DNA from: CAZPHU01 sp964419255
GTDB lineage: Bacteria > Fibrobacterota > Chitinivibrionia > Chitinivibrionales > CAYFVL01
Assembly (NCBI GenBank): GCA_964419255.1
Contig: CAYQOU010000024.1
Span: 1 to 56,738, forward strand
Length of the DNA stretch: 56,738 bases
Direction of reading: 5' to 3'
The notes under the pieces were generated by a model, which worked only from the letters and a program-made list of their open reading frames with translations, was not told where the DNA came from and made no database searches. Positions 8,939 through 17,859 of the stretch are shown here, in pieces (the first letter of the stretch is position 1; every line of letters begins with the position of its first letter). The translations under genes were made by a program, and so were the position numbers.

Positions 8939-9313
8939 CTAGACAACCGGCTCGATATGGGCCTTTTGGGCCGAGAAGGCCGGGGTACAGATACTCCAGT
9001 ATTCGGTTTCTTTGTCTGAGGGGTTTGCATATCGTACGGTAGTCCCCGCAGGCACCCGGAGTGATTCACCCGCATGGATGATTATTTTCTCATCATTGAC
9101 CATCGCCTGTAACGAACCTTTTATCACCAATGTGTACTCTGTAAAGGATGGCCTCTGAACCGGTTCACGCCATTTGGCAGGAGCGATCATGCGGGCGATA
9201 CTGATCTTGTTCTCGTCAGAGCTTGACTCCCCGAAAAACTCCTCGATTATTTTCCCATCCGGTGAAGTGACTCCGGTTGGAAGACCCTGTTTTAACAGTG
9301 TGAGGTGTGCCAT
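8939..9313 (-). CDS. Small cupin-domain protein
   Basis: 124 residues with a single cupin fold. The first motif region is FTEYTLVIKGSLQAMVNDE and the second is AGESLRVPAGTTVRYANPSD, both typical of RmlC-like cupins; the metal-binding His residues of enzymatic cupins are largely missing, so it may bind a ligand rather than catalyse. A longer open frame extends upstream to 9421, but the start at 9313 is preferred because AGGAGC lies eight bases before this ATG and homologous cupins begin with the following MAHLTLL region. The gene is 47 bases from the Mut7-C gene and may be cotranscribed with it. Confidence 0.82.
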   Translation of the reverse strand: MAHLTLLKQGLPTGVTSPDGKIIEEFFGESSSDENKISIARMIAPAKWREPVQRPSFTEYTLVIKGSLQAMVNDEKIIIHAGESLRVPAGTTVRYANPSDKETEYWSICTPAFSAQKAHIEPVV

Positions 9314-9584
9314 GGTACTATGCTCCTGAATAAGGTTGACCGGGTTAGATTTTGTGCCTGCATTACCGTTTTTCGGCGGTAAATCTCCCGGCTTTAATTT
9401 TCTGACATCTATACTCCACACTCTTTCATCTCTTCCGTCCTCCCGAGTCGCTTCGGTGGAAGGGCGGGAAGGATAAAGGGAGAAAAACCTGCGTTTCTAT
9501 AATTTGTCTACCTGCTTTTTGTGTATTCTGTTTCTTCGATCTTTGTCCGTTGGTTCTACGGGCTGCCGTAATTTTTATCTGGGT

Positions 9585-10103
9585 TTAGTCAAGTTTAAAA
9601 ACGATACCAATTGCCACTCGAGGATACACGGTGTTTTTCTCAAGGGTAATTTCATCCCCGAAAACCTCTCTGCTTCCCTCACGGAAAGTATACGCCGAGC
9701 CGACCTCAAAGATTAAACCGTTATCGGCTTTTGACCCGAAATACCATCGTGAACCAAAGGATATGGTAGGGAGCACCAGATGGTCGACAACGGGAAGGTA
9801 GACGGCCGCAAACGAAAAATAGAGGTCCTTGTCTTTGTCGGATGTCAGATGGAAATTTAGCGCGGCATCCGCACCCCCTGCACCAATACCAAACTGCAGA
9901 CCCAGATTGCGGGAAAGGCCATATTCAAAATCGATACCCACCGGAGAGCCGCCGAACAGAATACCCGCGGACAAAATTCGTGAGCCTTTATCAAAACCCA
10001 AATCAAGTGTTTTTTCAGGCTGCAGTTCCCCCACCGCTTCATCACCCATGACCAGCGCAGCGATGAGGCATAACAGCGCCGACATCCTGGCAAACAATCG
10101 CAT
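9585..10103 (-). CDS. Predicted outer-membrane beta-barrel protein
   Basis: 172 residues with a cleavable signal (hydrophobic 7-20, cut near AVG-EL). The mature part alternates polar and apolar residues in about eight strands, for example GLQFGIGAGGADAALNFHL, LYFSFAAVYLP, TISFGSRWYFGS and a final VAIGIVFKLD, fitting a small eight-stranded barrel. No family name is recognised. Glycine and aromatic girdle residues support the barrel reading. The gene is separated from the GNAT gene by repeat copy 2 and looks monocistronic. Confidence 0.75.
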   Translation of the reverse strand: MRLFARMSALLCLIAALVMGDEAVGELQPEKTLDLGFDKGSRILSAGILFGGSPVGIDFEYGLSRNLGLQFGIGAGGADAALNFHLTSDKDKDLYFSFAAVYLPVVDHLVLPTISFGSRWYFGSKADNGLIFEVGSAYTFREGSREVFGDEITLEKNTVYPRVAIGIVFKLD

Positions 10104-10155
10104 ACTTCACTCCTTTTACAGACTAGTGAATAAGGTACTAATTGCCAAACTTTTT

Positions 10156-10250
10156 ACCTGACTTGAGCAGATCTCGGTGAGAGAATCGCACTATACGGTG
10201 TTTCCCTGGCAATTGTGCGAATCGCCGCGAGAGAATCGTTCGATTCAGGT
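10156..10250 (-). repeat. MITE-like intergenic repeat, copy 2
   Basis: 95 bases. On the minus strand it opens with ACCTGAATCGAACGATTCTC and continues TCGCGGCGATTCGC; the other end on the plus strand reads ACCTGACTTGAGCAG, so the ends are imperfect inverted repeats. A second GCGATTCTCTC block lies inside. The terminal base overlaps the stop codon of the acetyltransferase gene. Confidence 0.7.
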
Positions 10251-10726
10251 TATAATTTTTTACCAAAGACCACCATCGATGAGCCGTCGGAAAGAAACTC
10301 CGAGATTGCGCCTTTTTTCCTGTAGCCGCGAGCCGCATAAAAAGAACGGGCATCATCGAAATCGGGGTGGTCGTATGTCTCGATAAACATCTTTGTAAAG
10401 CCAAGCTTTCGGGCATGATGTTCAATCCGATCAAGTAGTTTCCGTCCCCAACCTCTGCGCTGCAGAGCCGGTGCAATAGCAAACCAGGCCAACCAGACAT
10501 TTTCGGGTGGTCCCCATATGTAATGATGCAGACCGATTATTCCTGAAATGGTGTCCTTTTGCCGCCACACCAGATAGTACCGCCCATCGTCCAGCCCGGC
10601 ATCCCGGCAGTCAAAATGATAATCGATCGTCCTGCGTGCCCACCGCGCCTCATCCTCGTTCATAGCCTCTGCGATAAGCCGCACGACATCGTCAGTATCC
10701 GTTCTCTGCATGGAAACTACCTGCAT
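10250..10726 (-). CDS. GNAT-family N-acetyltransferase
   Basis: 158 residues of a single GNAT domain. Motif A is clear: VWLAWFAIAPALQRRGWGRKLLDRI, where QRRGWG is the acetyl-CoA pyrophosphate loop. Motif B follows (KMFIETYDHPDFDDARSFYAARGY), with the usual FYxxxGY element before the last strand. The acceptor substrate cannot be inferred. The start lies 11 bases downstream of the ArfB stop, so the two genes are probably one transcript. The stop codon abuts repeat copy 2. Confidence 0.9.
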   Translation of the reverse strand: MQVVSMQRTDTDDVVRLIAEAMNEDEARWARRTIDYHFDCRDAGLDDGRYYLVWRQKDTISGIIGLHHYIWGPPENVWLAWFAIAPALQRRGWGRKLLDRIEHHARKLGFTKMFIETYDHPDFDDARSFYAARGYRKKGAISEFLSDGSSMVVFGKKL

Positions 10727-10737
10727 GATACCCTCTT

Positions 10738-11154
10738 TTATATCGGTGGCTGTTGTCGCAATTTTTTTTTCTCGCTGTGTTGCCGTTTCTTCTCCAGACG
10801 CGCCTTCCGGGATGCGGCCGTGGGTTTTGTAGCCTTTCGACGAGCGGGCTTTTTTGCCGCACTCGCAATAAGCCCTGTAAGCCTGTTACGGGCATCCTGC
10901 CGGTTTTGCTCCTGTGTCCGAAACCGTTTCGCCTCGATAATGATCTCTCCCTCCCGGGTAAGTCTTTTGCCGGCGATTTGAAGCAGACGCCGGCGGGTCT
11001 CATCGGGAAGAGATGGAGAGTGTGCTGCATCGAAACGAAGCTGAACCGCGGTGGACACTTTATTTACGTTTTGTCCGCCCGGACCGGAGGAATGAATAAA
11101 TTCCTCCCGAAGCTCATCTTCTCCAATAATTATGTCCGCTGTAGGCTGTAGCAT
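10738..11154 (-). CDS. arfB: Peptidyl-tRNA hydrolase ArfB (ribosome rescue)
   Basis: 138 residues, the typical ArfB/YaeJ length. The catalytic GGQ loop is present in SSGPGGQNVNKVST (Gly26-Gly27-Gln28), and the C terminus is a long Lys/Arg-rich tail that enters the empty mRNA channel of stalled ribosomes. ArfB hydrolyses peptidyl-tRNA on non-stop complexes in a tmRNA-independent rescue. The protein is too short and lacks the domains to be a release factor RF1 or RF2. It is followed closely by a GNAT gene. Confidence 0.93.
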   Translation of the reverse strand: MLQPTADIIIGEDELREEFIHSSGPGGQNVNKVSTAVQLRFDAAHSPSLPDETRRRLLQIAGKRLTREGEIIIEAKRFRTQEQNRQDARNRLTGLIASAAKKPARRKATKPTAASRKARLEKKRQHSEKKKLRQQPPI

Positions 11155-11264
11155 AGAAATAGTAGCGCCTTTAGGCCTTGTCGTTTTTTATCTGAAAAAT
11201 ATGACAGGGCGCATATGGTCACAAAATGACAAAAGCAACCCTTATGCCGAGAAGAAGAAATGGT

Positions 11265-11368
11265 AGCTAAATTGAGCGGTTTTGAATGATAATTGGCGTC
11301 ATTCCAAGACTGCTGAAGCCCATGTGCTTCAAAAAATTATTCGAATCATCGAGAGAGAATCGCACATT
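11265..11368 (-). repeat. MITE-like intergenic repeat, copy 3
   Basis: About 104 bases. On the minus strand it opens with TGTGCGATTCTCTCTCGATG and ends ATTCAAAACCGCTCAATTTA, matching the family's two end blocks. A second copy of the right end alone (CGGTTTTGAATGACAATT on the plus strand) lies at 11490-11508, suggesting a nested or broken neighbour. This fills much of the 410-base interval between the aminomutase-family gene and arfB; no gene is seen there. Confidence 0.65.
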
Positions 11369-11564
11369 TTTTTATGTATCCAGATCCTCGAATTGGAAGC
11401 ATTTGGTAGTGCATCTGCAGAAAATCGGAAAGAAAACGGCTGTTACAAATAAAAGTAAAAAGAAGATGATAAAAAGTCTCAGGCAACTCGACCGGTTTTG
11501 AATGACAATTACGTTCGGGAAACTATGAGAGCAGATAGATACATCTGCTCTGATAATCCAATAC

Positions 11565-12887
11565 TTACCTTTTTAAGCCCATATCTGAAAATTGCATAGA
11601 TTCTTCCTCGAAAAAGAATCTATCTGCAAAAGCCGGCTTAAGCTTGTCAAACCAGATGGCTTCCGGGTCGTACTTGGCAAAAAAAGGCTTTCCTACCCAG
11701 TCGGGATCGCGTCCCTGCAGAAACTGAAGGACAAAAACCTTCTGATTCAGTACCTCGGATACTCCCAATATCTGGACCTTGCCGGGAGCTGCCGACATGC
11801 TCGGTCCCCGTACGGTTCGGGCGATTCCGCTGACACGCTGATATGCCTTTCGGTAGATATCCCAGGCACGTTCCAGTGATACGGCGAAATACTCCTGCGC
11901 GCCGGTATCACGGGCAATAAACATGTAATAGGGTATGCAGCCCAGTTTGACCTGCTCCTTCCACATCTCTCTCCAGTCGTGGGAGTTGTCATTGATATTC
12001 TGCATCACCGGTGACTGCGTGCGAATCTGTGCTCCGGTATTACGAATGCGTCGAATGGCTTGTCGTACAGCAGGCGTTTGAAGCTCTTGTGGATGATTGA
12101 AATGAGCCATGAAGGCCAGGTGGTAGCCTTTTTTGACAATCTGTTCGAAGAGTCGCAGCATATCGTCGCTGTCAGTGTCGGAAAGATATCTGTATGGCCA
12201 GTAAGCCAGCGATTTTGAGCCGATTCGTATGGTCTGAATGTTAGATATCTTCTGAGTGAGAAAAGGCTGAAGGTACTTCTCGAAGGTATGCGCAGCCATC
12301 ACCATGGGATCTCCCCCGGTAAACAGTATATCGGTTACTTCGGTATGTTTTTTTACATATCGCGCAAGCAGATCCGACTCTCTCATGGCAAACTTCAATC
12401 CGTCTACCCCCACAAACTGGGGCCAGCGGAAACAGAATGTGCAGTAAGCGTGGCAGGTTTGACTGTTACTGGGAAAAAACAGGACAATTTCCCTGTATTT
12501 ATGCTGCATTCCAGCCAGCCTTTGACCATCGAGCATGGGAACATTTGAGGTTTGTCCGGCAGGATGAGGATTAAGAGAAAAACGTATATGGTTTGCCCGA
12601 GAGGCGATCTGCTGACTGTTCTGCTTTTGAGAGAGGACACGTTCCATCTCCCTGAAATGGGCAGGTGAAAGCATATCTTTCTGGGGGAAGGTGAGCTGAT
12701 ATATGGGATCTTCCGGTATATTGTTCCAATCAATAAGCTCTTCTATGACATAGTTGTTTACCTTGAACGGCAGAACGTTTCCAACAACCTCGATTGCATG
12801 TCTATCACTGGATGAGAGGCGTTGCAGCTGGGAAATCTGATTGAAATTACGGACAGTATATACTTGGAACTTTTTAAAATCATACAT
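11565..12887 (-). CDS. KamA-type radical SAM protein (lysine 2,3-aminomutase family)
   Basis: 440 residues. The radical-SAM cluster motif CxxxCxxC is seen as CHAYCTFCF (Cys145, Cys149, Cys152), followed by DILFTGGDPMVM, the glycine-rich SAM-binding strand. RIGSKSLAYWPYRY, LAFMAHFNHPQEL and IRTQSPVMQNINDN correspond to conserved barrel strands of the lysine 2,3-aminomutase family, and the Lys in APGKVQILG is placed like the PLP-binding lysine. The N-terminal 100 residues and C-terminal tail differ from classical KamA, so the substrate may not be lysine; glutamate aminomutase or EpmB-like activity are alternatives. The Met codon at 12887 is preferred over a TTG two codons upstream; no strong ribosome site is visible. 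There is no adjacent acetyltransferase for N-acetyl-beta-lysine synthesis. Confidence 0.85.
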   Translation of the reverse strand: MYDFKKFQVYTVRNFNQISQLQRLSSSDRHAIEVVGNVLPFKVNNYVIEELIDWNNIPEDPIYQLTFPQKDMLSPAHFREMERVLSQKQNSQQIASRANHIRFSLNPHPAGQTSNVPMLDGQRLAGMQHKYREIVLFFPSNSQTCHAYCTFCFRWPQFVGVDGLKFAMRESDLLARYVKKHTEVTDILFTGGDPMVMAAHTFEKYLQPFLTQKISNIQTIRIGSKSLAYWPYRYLSDTDSDDMLRLFEQIVKKGYHLAFMAHFNHPQELQTPAVRQAIRRIRNTGAQIRTQSPVMQNINDNSHDWREMWKEQVKLGCIPYYMFIARDTGAQEYFAVSLERAWDIYRKAYQRVSGIARTVRGPSMSAAPGKVQILGVSEVLNQKVFVLQFLQGRDPDWVGKPFFAKYDPEAIWFDKLKPAFADRFFFEEESMQFSDMGLKR

Positions 12888-13032
12888 AAGCAATTACAGA
12901 CTGGTTTAGTTAAAAGGTCATCATGTTCTTATCGAATGGAACTATGATAAGAATATCGACTGCAGGTTGGTTTTAGTAAGCGGCTATGCCAAAAACGATA
13001 AGTATGTTAGAAAATAGTCTATGGGACACGGT

Positions 13033-15819
13033 TCATTCACCTTTCAGAGCGCAACGGATGGTTTGCGCCAGCTCTGCTATCCTGAAAGGTTTCTGCAGAT
13101 ATGCATTGATCCCCATCTCCAACGCATCTTTTTCGTCTACATATTTACTGTAGCCGGTACACAGTATTATAGGAACCGAGTCTCGTATCGCCCGAATCTT
13201 TTGTGATAGTTCGAATCCGGACATCCGCGGCATCGTCTGGTCTGTTATCACAAGATCAAAGGAATGGGGAGAATTTTTGAAAGCTTCAAACGCCTCCGTG
13301 CTTTCTCCAAAAGCGGCAACCGAATAGCCGAGCTGATTAAGCAGCTTACATACCGCTTTTAGCATTATCTGCTCATCATCCACAAAAAGAATCCGCTCTT
13401 TTCCTCCAACAACAGCAAACTCGCAGCGTTCATCCTGAGTATCGGTATTCCCGGATACGGGTAAATATACCCGGAATGTCGTGCCGACACCCCGCCGGCT
13501 ATCGACGGTAATGTTTCCTCCATGATTCTTTACGATACCAAATACAACCGCCAGTCCCATTCCTGTGCCTTCGCCAGATTGCTTGGTGGTGAAGAAGGGC
13601 TCAAATATGCGAAGCAGATCCTTTTCATCTATTCCACAACCGGTGTCAGAGATTGAGAGGACAGAATATCCCCCGGGAGGGCTGCTGCCTATTCGGCCTT
13701 CGAAAGCGGATGCTATATGCAATTCCGATAACCTGATGCTCAGCTCCCCCTTGCCTTTCATCGCATGTGCTGCATTGGTGCACAGGTTTAATACTATCTC
13801 ATGAATATGCGTGGGGTCAGCCATCACAGGCCGTGCCTCATCGCTGAGTTCGCTTGTGATCTCAATGGTAGTTGGTATGCTTGCTCTCAGTAACTGAATG
13901 ACCTCTTGGATAATTGGTCTGAGGTAGTGCGGCTTTTTCAGATTAGGGCTGTTTTGACTGAAGGTAAGAATCCGGCTGACAAGTTTCCTGGCTCGTTCGG
14001 CTGCTTCAAGTATTCTGTCTATGTACTCCGCTACCGTGCTTCCACCGGCTACTTCCCAGCGAGACATCTCCGCATAGCCGATGATGCCGCCAAGGATGTT
14101 GTTGAAGTCATGAGAAATGCCGCCGGCAAGAGCACCAATTGCCTCCATTTTTTCAGATTGACGCAACTGTTTTTCCAGCTGAATCTCCCGGGTAATATCT
14201 CGGCTGACAGTAACATAATTCACCACTTTACCATGCGCATCCCGGACCGGCGAAATAACTACTTCTTCGGTATAAAAAGTTCCATCCTTTTTTTTATTCA
14301 CCATTCGACCGCTCCAGATTTCGCCCCGAAAAAGGGTCTCCCATATGTCCTGGTAGAATTTTTCATCATGTTTCCCGCTTCTCAGCGAACGAAGTTTGTT
14401 TCCAAGAATTTCCTTTTTTGAATATAAGGTGATTCTCTCGAATGCGGGATTAACATATTGAATCGTTCCTTGAGTATCGGTGATCATGATTACTTCCGCG
14501 GCCTGTTCTATTGCCATCATCAGCCGCTCCCGCTCTTCATTTGCCTTTCTACGTTCGGTTATATCGGTGATAAAGCCTTCGATTATAAAAGATCCGTCAT
14601 CTTTGTATTGGCTTATTCGGGCATTCAAACTTAACCATATGAGTGAATCATCCGCGGTTCTGGCCTGGTATTCAAAATTCTCGACATGTCCATATTTTTG
14701 AAGCAGTTCAAGGAGTTCGGCTCTTTTGGCAGGATCTGCATAATGCTGGCGGGCAATATCGACGTACCGGGATATCTGACGGGGGTGATCCAGGTGGAGC
14801 GTTCTGGCCAGTGCCGAATTGATCTGAAGAGGCTTACCATCCGATCGGGTACGAAAAATACCGGTTGGGGCGTTTTCAAACAGGATTCGGTATTTCTTCT
14901 CGCTATCAAGAAGCTTCTGCTCTGCTTCTTTGCGTTCGGTTATATTGCGCATGATTGCAGTTATGCCGTGAACGTTTCCCGCGTCGTTGATGTGGGGGCT
15001 CAAAGACATCTCCACCGGCACAACTTTTCCCCGGATTGTTTTGAGATACGTTTCGATGCCGCATATTGTTCTTTTCTGCAGAGTTTCCCGAAGTATTGCA
15101 CGATGGGCATTCAGCTGGTCGGAAGGACAAAAGTCCAGGACAGATTTTCCAATGGCCTGCCTGGCCGTGCAGCCCAGGATTTCCTCCGCTCCGCGATTGA
15201 GAAACGATATGTTGCCCTCCGGATTAACGGTAATGAGCCCGTCGCCGGTGATATCCGCCGCAGGCAAACCGGATAGTATCACGTTCGCATCTGTATGAGT
15301 GGTGCCCTGCTTTATTCTGTTGAGATGATATCCGATATCCTCAGACAATTGGCTCAGAAGATCCCGCGTCTGATCATTGAAACTAAACTTATGCCGGAAA
15401 GTAAGGCACATGAAGCCGAAGCAGTGTGGCCCATAGGTGAGTCGGGCAGTAAAATCACACGTATCCTTACAATTTATGGATATCGGGCATCGAGCGCACC
15501 CCTTTGCGAGATAGTCGATCGAAGACTCCGGATCGTCGGAAGGGTTGCTCAGACATTTCAATGGGAGTGACGTCCTGAGCTGATCGGGAGAAAGTGTGGA
15601 GGTCTCGGAACCATCCGAGTGAAGTGAGATTAAAAGGTCCTTCTCCATCTCACCAATCAGTGCCTGTTTGCATCCCGCGGTTTTTACCAGCAGACCGCAA
15701 GCACTCTGGAGTATGTCTTTCTCGTTGGTTTTCCGGCTGATCAATCGGGTGATTGCATATGCGGCAGAAAGAATCCGATTGTTCTGTTCAAGAATGTCTA
15801 TTTGCATGGGATGAGACAT
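13033..15819 (-). CDS. Hybrid histidine kinase (Cys-rich GAF-like, 3 PAS, HisKA, HATPase, REC)
   Basis: 928 residues with no membrane helix, so cytoplasmic. Order: GAF-like domain (about 15-170) with an unusual Cys cluster (Cys108, 111, 117, 121 plus 133 and 138); PAS 1 (180-298); PAS 2 (305-423); PAS 3 (435-545, with the NPAFERIT and RSGKHDEKFY features of PAS-PAC sensors); HisKA with His570 in LAGGISHDFNNIL; HATPase_c with NLCTNAAHAM, DTGCGI and GTGMGLAVVFG; and a C-terminal receiver with Asp814-Asp815, acceptor Asp860, Thr888 and Lys910. Phosphate would move from His570 to Asp860 and on to an unlinked phosphotransfer protein, none of which is seen nearby. The Cys set could bind a metal, an Fe-S cluster or sense redox. 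It is flanked by unrelated genes and is probably monocistronic. Confidence 0.92.
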   Translation of the reverse strand: MSHPMQIDILEQNNRILSAAYAITRLISRKTNEKDILQSACGLLVKTAGCKQALIGEMEKDLLISLHSDGSETSTLSPDQLRTSLPLKCLSNPSDDPESSIDYLAKGCARCPISINCKDTCDFTARLTYGPHCFGFMCLTFRHKFSFNDQTRDLLSQLSEDIGYHLNRIKQGTTHTDANVILSGLPAADITGDGLITVNPEGNISFLNRGAEEILGCTARQAIGKSVLDFCPSDQLNAHRAILRETLQKRTICGIETYLKTIRGKVVPVEMSLSPHINDAGNVHGITAIMRNITERKEAEQKLLDSEKKYRILFENAPTGIFRTRSDGKPLQINSALARTLHLDHPRQISRYVDIARQHYADPAKRAELLELLQKYGHVENFEYQARTADDSLIWLSLNARISQYKDDGSFIIEGFITDITERRKANEERERLMMAIEQAAEVIMITDTQGTIQYVNPAFERITLYSKKEILGNKLRSLRSGKHDEKFYQDIWETLFRGEIWSGRMVNKKKDGTFYTEEVVISPVRDAHGKVVNYVTVSRDITREIQLEKQLRQSEKMEAIGALAGGISHDFNNILGGIIGYAEMSRWEVAGGSTVAEYIDRILEAAERARKLVSRILTFSQNSPNLKKPHYLRPIIQEVIQLLRASIPTTIEITSELSDEARPVMADPTHIHEIVLNLCTNAAHAMKGKGELSIRLSELHIASAFEGRIGSSPPGGYSVLSISDTGCGIDEKDLLRIFEPFFTTKQSGEGTGMGLAVVFGIVKNHGGNITVDSRRGVGTTFRVYLPVSGNTDTQDERCEFAVVGGKERILFVDDEQIMLKAVCKLLNQLGYSVAAFGESTEAFEAFKNSPHSFDLVITDQTMPRMSGFELSQKIRAIRDSVPIILCTGYSKYVDEKDALEMGINAYLQKPFRIAELAQTIRCALKGE

Positions 15820-16265
15820 GAAAATCTCAGGCTACTCCTTGCAACGATTCACTGTTTTTCGATAGTGCTTGATTTAAACCCGTATCCTACGTGAATGGTA
15901 ACCAGGGATAATGTTACTGATCATTAGACCAGTATGATTCATAAGTATATCTTTCCGATACTGTGGAAGCAATTACGATATGAGGTTTTTTCTTTTTTTG
16001 AGCGGATCACCTTTTAAACACGCAATTCATGATGCGCGAATCATCCACTTAGAATCGGTCATTTTTAGGTTAGTGATTGCTGAAGTTCTTATGCTCCAGA
16101 GATAGTATGAAACGCCGCCGCGGGATCTCTTGATATAGAATGAAAACGGTTTGATGAAAAAAAAAGAACGGTTGTCTATTACCGGGGTTATATTTACTCT
16201 TCTACATTTCCAGTGTTTACTTCTTTATCATCCCGAGGAAAATTTTTGCTTTAGGATTTCGATTA
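15820..16265. other. Divergent intergenic region, 446 bases
   Basis: Lies between the hybrid kinase start and a plus-strand lipoprotein. Around 16037-16070 it holds GCGCGAATCATCCACTTAGA followed by ATCGGTCATTTTT, a poor match to the inner part of the dispersed repeat in copy 3, perhaps a decayed remnant. I see no gene; promoters for both flanking genes must lie here but none is clear. Confidence 0.5.
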
Positions 16266-16952
16266 ATGTGTGTCTCAATTAGAAAACTGACCAGCTTTTC
16301 ACTGGCAGTAGCGCTCCTTTTTGCGAACTGCTCTACTGTCAGACATGTTCGACCGCTCAAAACCGGCCAGCAGCAGGTGACGCTGAGCCTGGGAGGGCCG
16401 ATAACGGAAGTCGGTAAGAGTTACCTGCCACTGCCCCTGCTGGGAGTCGGGTATACGTATGGGCTGAGAGAAAACCTCAGCCTGGAAGGCGGGCTTGGGG
16501 TGACCAGCCTTCTGTTTGGTATCATGCAACTGGATGCCGGTTGTAGCTTTTTTCCATTTAAGGCAAACGGCTGGGTGCCGGGAGTATTTATTTCACCGAG
16601 GTTTTTCCTGATCACCGATTTTGAGAAAGAAAGCCTGCGTTTGTTTCCCGATCTGGATTTTGGTGGGTATTGGGAATACAAACGTCACTATTTCTATCTG
16701 GGATTGGAGAGCTGGTTTGAGATACATTCCGACAGAAGCGATGGAGTCGAGCAGAAACATCACTGGCTTGCAGTACCGTTTCTGGGTTACGGAATAGAAA
16801 AAAACAGATGGAGCTTTCAGCTGGAAGCCAGAGTCTACACTCCAAATCTTGAAAACACCGGAAGAGCTACCAAAAACATCGGAATCGGGGACAATGGCAT
16901 TTTAGGGGTGTTTCTTGGGGTAAATCGCCAGTTTGGAGGACGTGATGAGTAA
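16266..16952 (+). CDS. Predicted outer-membrane lipoprotein / barrel protein
   Basis: 228 residues. The N terminus carries a lipoprotein signal ending in LLFANC (Cys22). The mature chain has many amphipathic strands rich in Gly and aromatics (QQVTLSLGGPI, LLGVGYTYGLRENLSLEGGLG, YFYLGLESWFEI, WSFQLEARVYTPN, GVFLGVNRQFG), resembling an outer-membrane barrel of 8-10 strands. An AGGA site lies nine bases before the ATG. The stop overlaps the start of the next gene by eight bases, so translation of the two is probably coupled. No family is recognised. Confidence 0.75.
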   Translation: MCVSIRKLTSFSLAVALLFANCSTVRHVRPLKTGQQQVTLSLGGPITEVGKSYLPLPLLGVGYTYGLRENLSLEGGLGVTSLLFGIMQLDAGCSFFPFKANGWVPGVFISPRFFLITDFEKESLRLFPDLDFGGYWEYKRHYFYLGLESWFEIHSDRSDGVEQKHHWLAVPFLGYGIEKNRWSFQLEARVYTPNLENTGRATKNIGIGDNGILGVFLGVNRQFGGRDE

Positions 16953-17826
16953 ACCGCCTGTGGTGATGACTGCATGTATGTGCATGTTTGTAGTTGGTTG
17001 TCTGAGTCTCGATCCATTTCTATTCAAAGGTGAAGAGATCTCGGAGTATTCATATGACGGCTACACCGGGAAAGCCGAGTGCTCCGATGTGCTGGATTCG
17101 CTGGGGCCGATAGAGAATGACCATATTCATGAGATGGAAATAAGCAGCGGAGATGGAAAGATTTGCGGCGTGCTTATAAATGAAACATCTGCACTGAGCC
17201 AAAACGATACGGCCATATTGTACTTTCATGGCACCGGTCCGCATAACGACTACTACTGGCCGCGTGCGCGCCTGCTACATGCCACCGGCTATCCGGTATT
17301 GATGATCGACTACCGGGGGTATGGCAGAAGCGATGGAGAGCCGACCGAGGATGGCATATATACTGACGGGTACGCGGCGCTGGCTTTTCTCAGAGACAGT
17401 CTGGGAGACCCCGCGGTTGTGGTTTACGCTTACTCACTCGGCTCGCTTGTTGGCTGTGAAATTGCGGCGGGAGACCAAAGTGGTCGCATCCTGTCACTTA
17501 TCCTGGAAGCACCGATTGGCTCTGTGGAGACCATGATCAAGGATGCCTCGTATATCGATCTGCCCGGCTCCTATGTGACTACCTACTCGGGAAATAATGC
17601 CGAAAAGATCAGGGCGGTGGACGTGCCGCTTCTCTGGATGCATGGCACGGAAGATGAAACCCTTGCTCTCGAGACGAATGGCCGCCGAGTCTGGAACAAC
17701 TATTCAGGAGCTGAGGGCTATAACTTAATAGTAGAGGGAGCTGGACACCGGACCATTCCCTCGAAAATAGGGTATTGCGAATACTGCTCGATACTTGCCG
17801 CATTTATTGCCGGAGAAGGGATTTAG
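16945..17826 (+). CDS. Alpha/beta-hydrolase lipoprotein
   Basis: 293 residues. The start at 16945 is preferred over an upstream TTG because GGAGG sits five bases before it. The N terminus looks like a lipoprotein signal (MCMFVVGC, Cys18). The fold is an alpha/beta-hydrolase: ILYFHGTGPHNDYYW supplies the HG oxyanion strand, MIDYRGYGRSDG is typical of BAAT/esterase and YqkD/BEM46-type enzymes, AYSLGS holds the nucleophile Ser (with Ala in place of the first Gly of GxSxG), LLWMHGTEDE the acid and GAGHRT the His. Substrate unknown; an envelope esterase or peptidase is likely. The eight-base overlap with the barrel lipoprotein suggests joint function at the outer membrane. Confidence 0.85.
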   Translation: MSKPPVVMTACMCMFVVGCLSLDPFLFKGEEISEYSYDGYTGKAECSDVLDSLGPIENDHIHEMEISSGDGKICGVLINETSALSQNDTAILYFHGTGPHNDYYWPRARLLHATGYPVLMIDYRGYGRSDGEPTEDGIYTDGYAALAFLRDSLGDPAVVVYAYSLGSLVGCEIAAGDQSGRILSLILEAPIGSVETMIKDASYIDLPGSYVTTYSGNNAEKIRAVDVPLLWMHGTEDETLALETNGRRVWNNYSGAEGYNLIVEGAGHRTIPSKIGYCEYCSILAAFIAGEGI

Positions 17827-17859
17827 AGATACGAGAGGCGAAGCCTGAAAGCGCCTTGG

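Noticed and set aside
10738..11154. ArfB gene as peptide release factor 2 fragment
   Set aside because: The 138-residue length, early GGQ and basic tail fit ArfB; RF domains 2 and 4 are absent rather than truncated.
10156..11368. Repeat copies as integron attC sites
   Set aside because: Variable length with inverted ends is similar, but there is no integrase, no cassette-sized genes between copies, and flanking genes face different ways.
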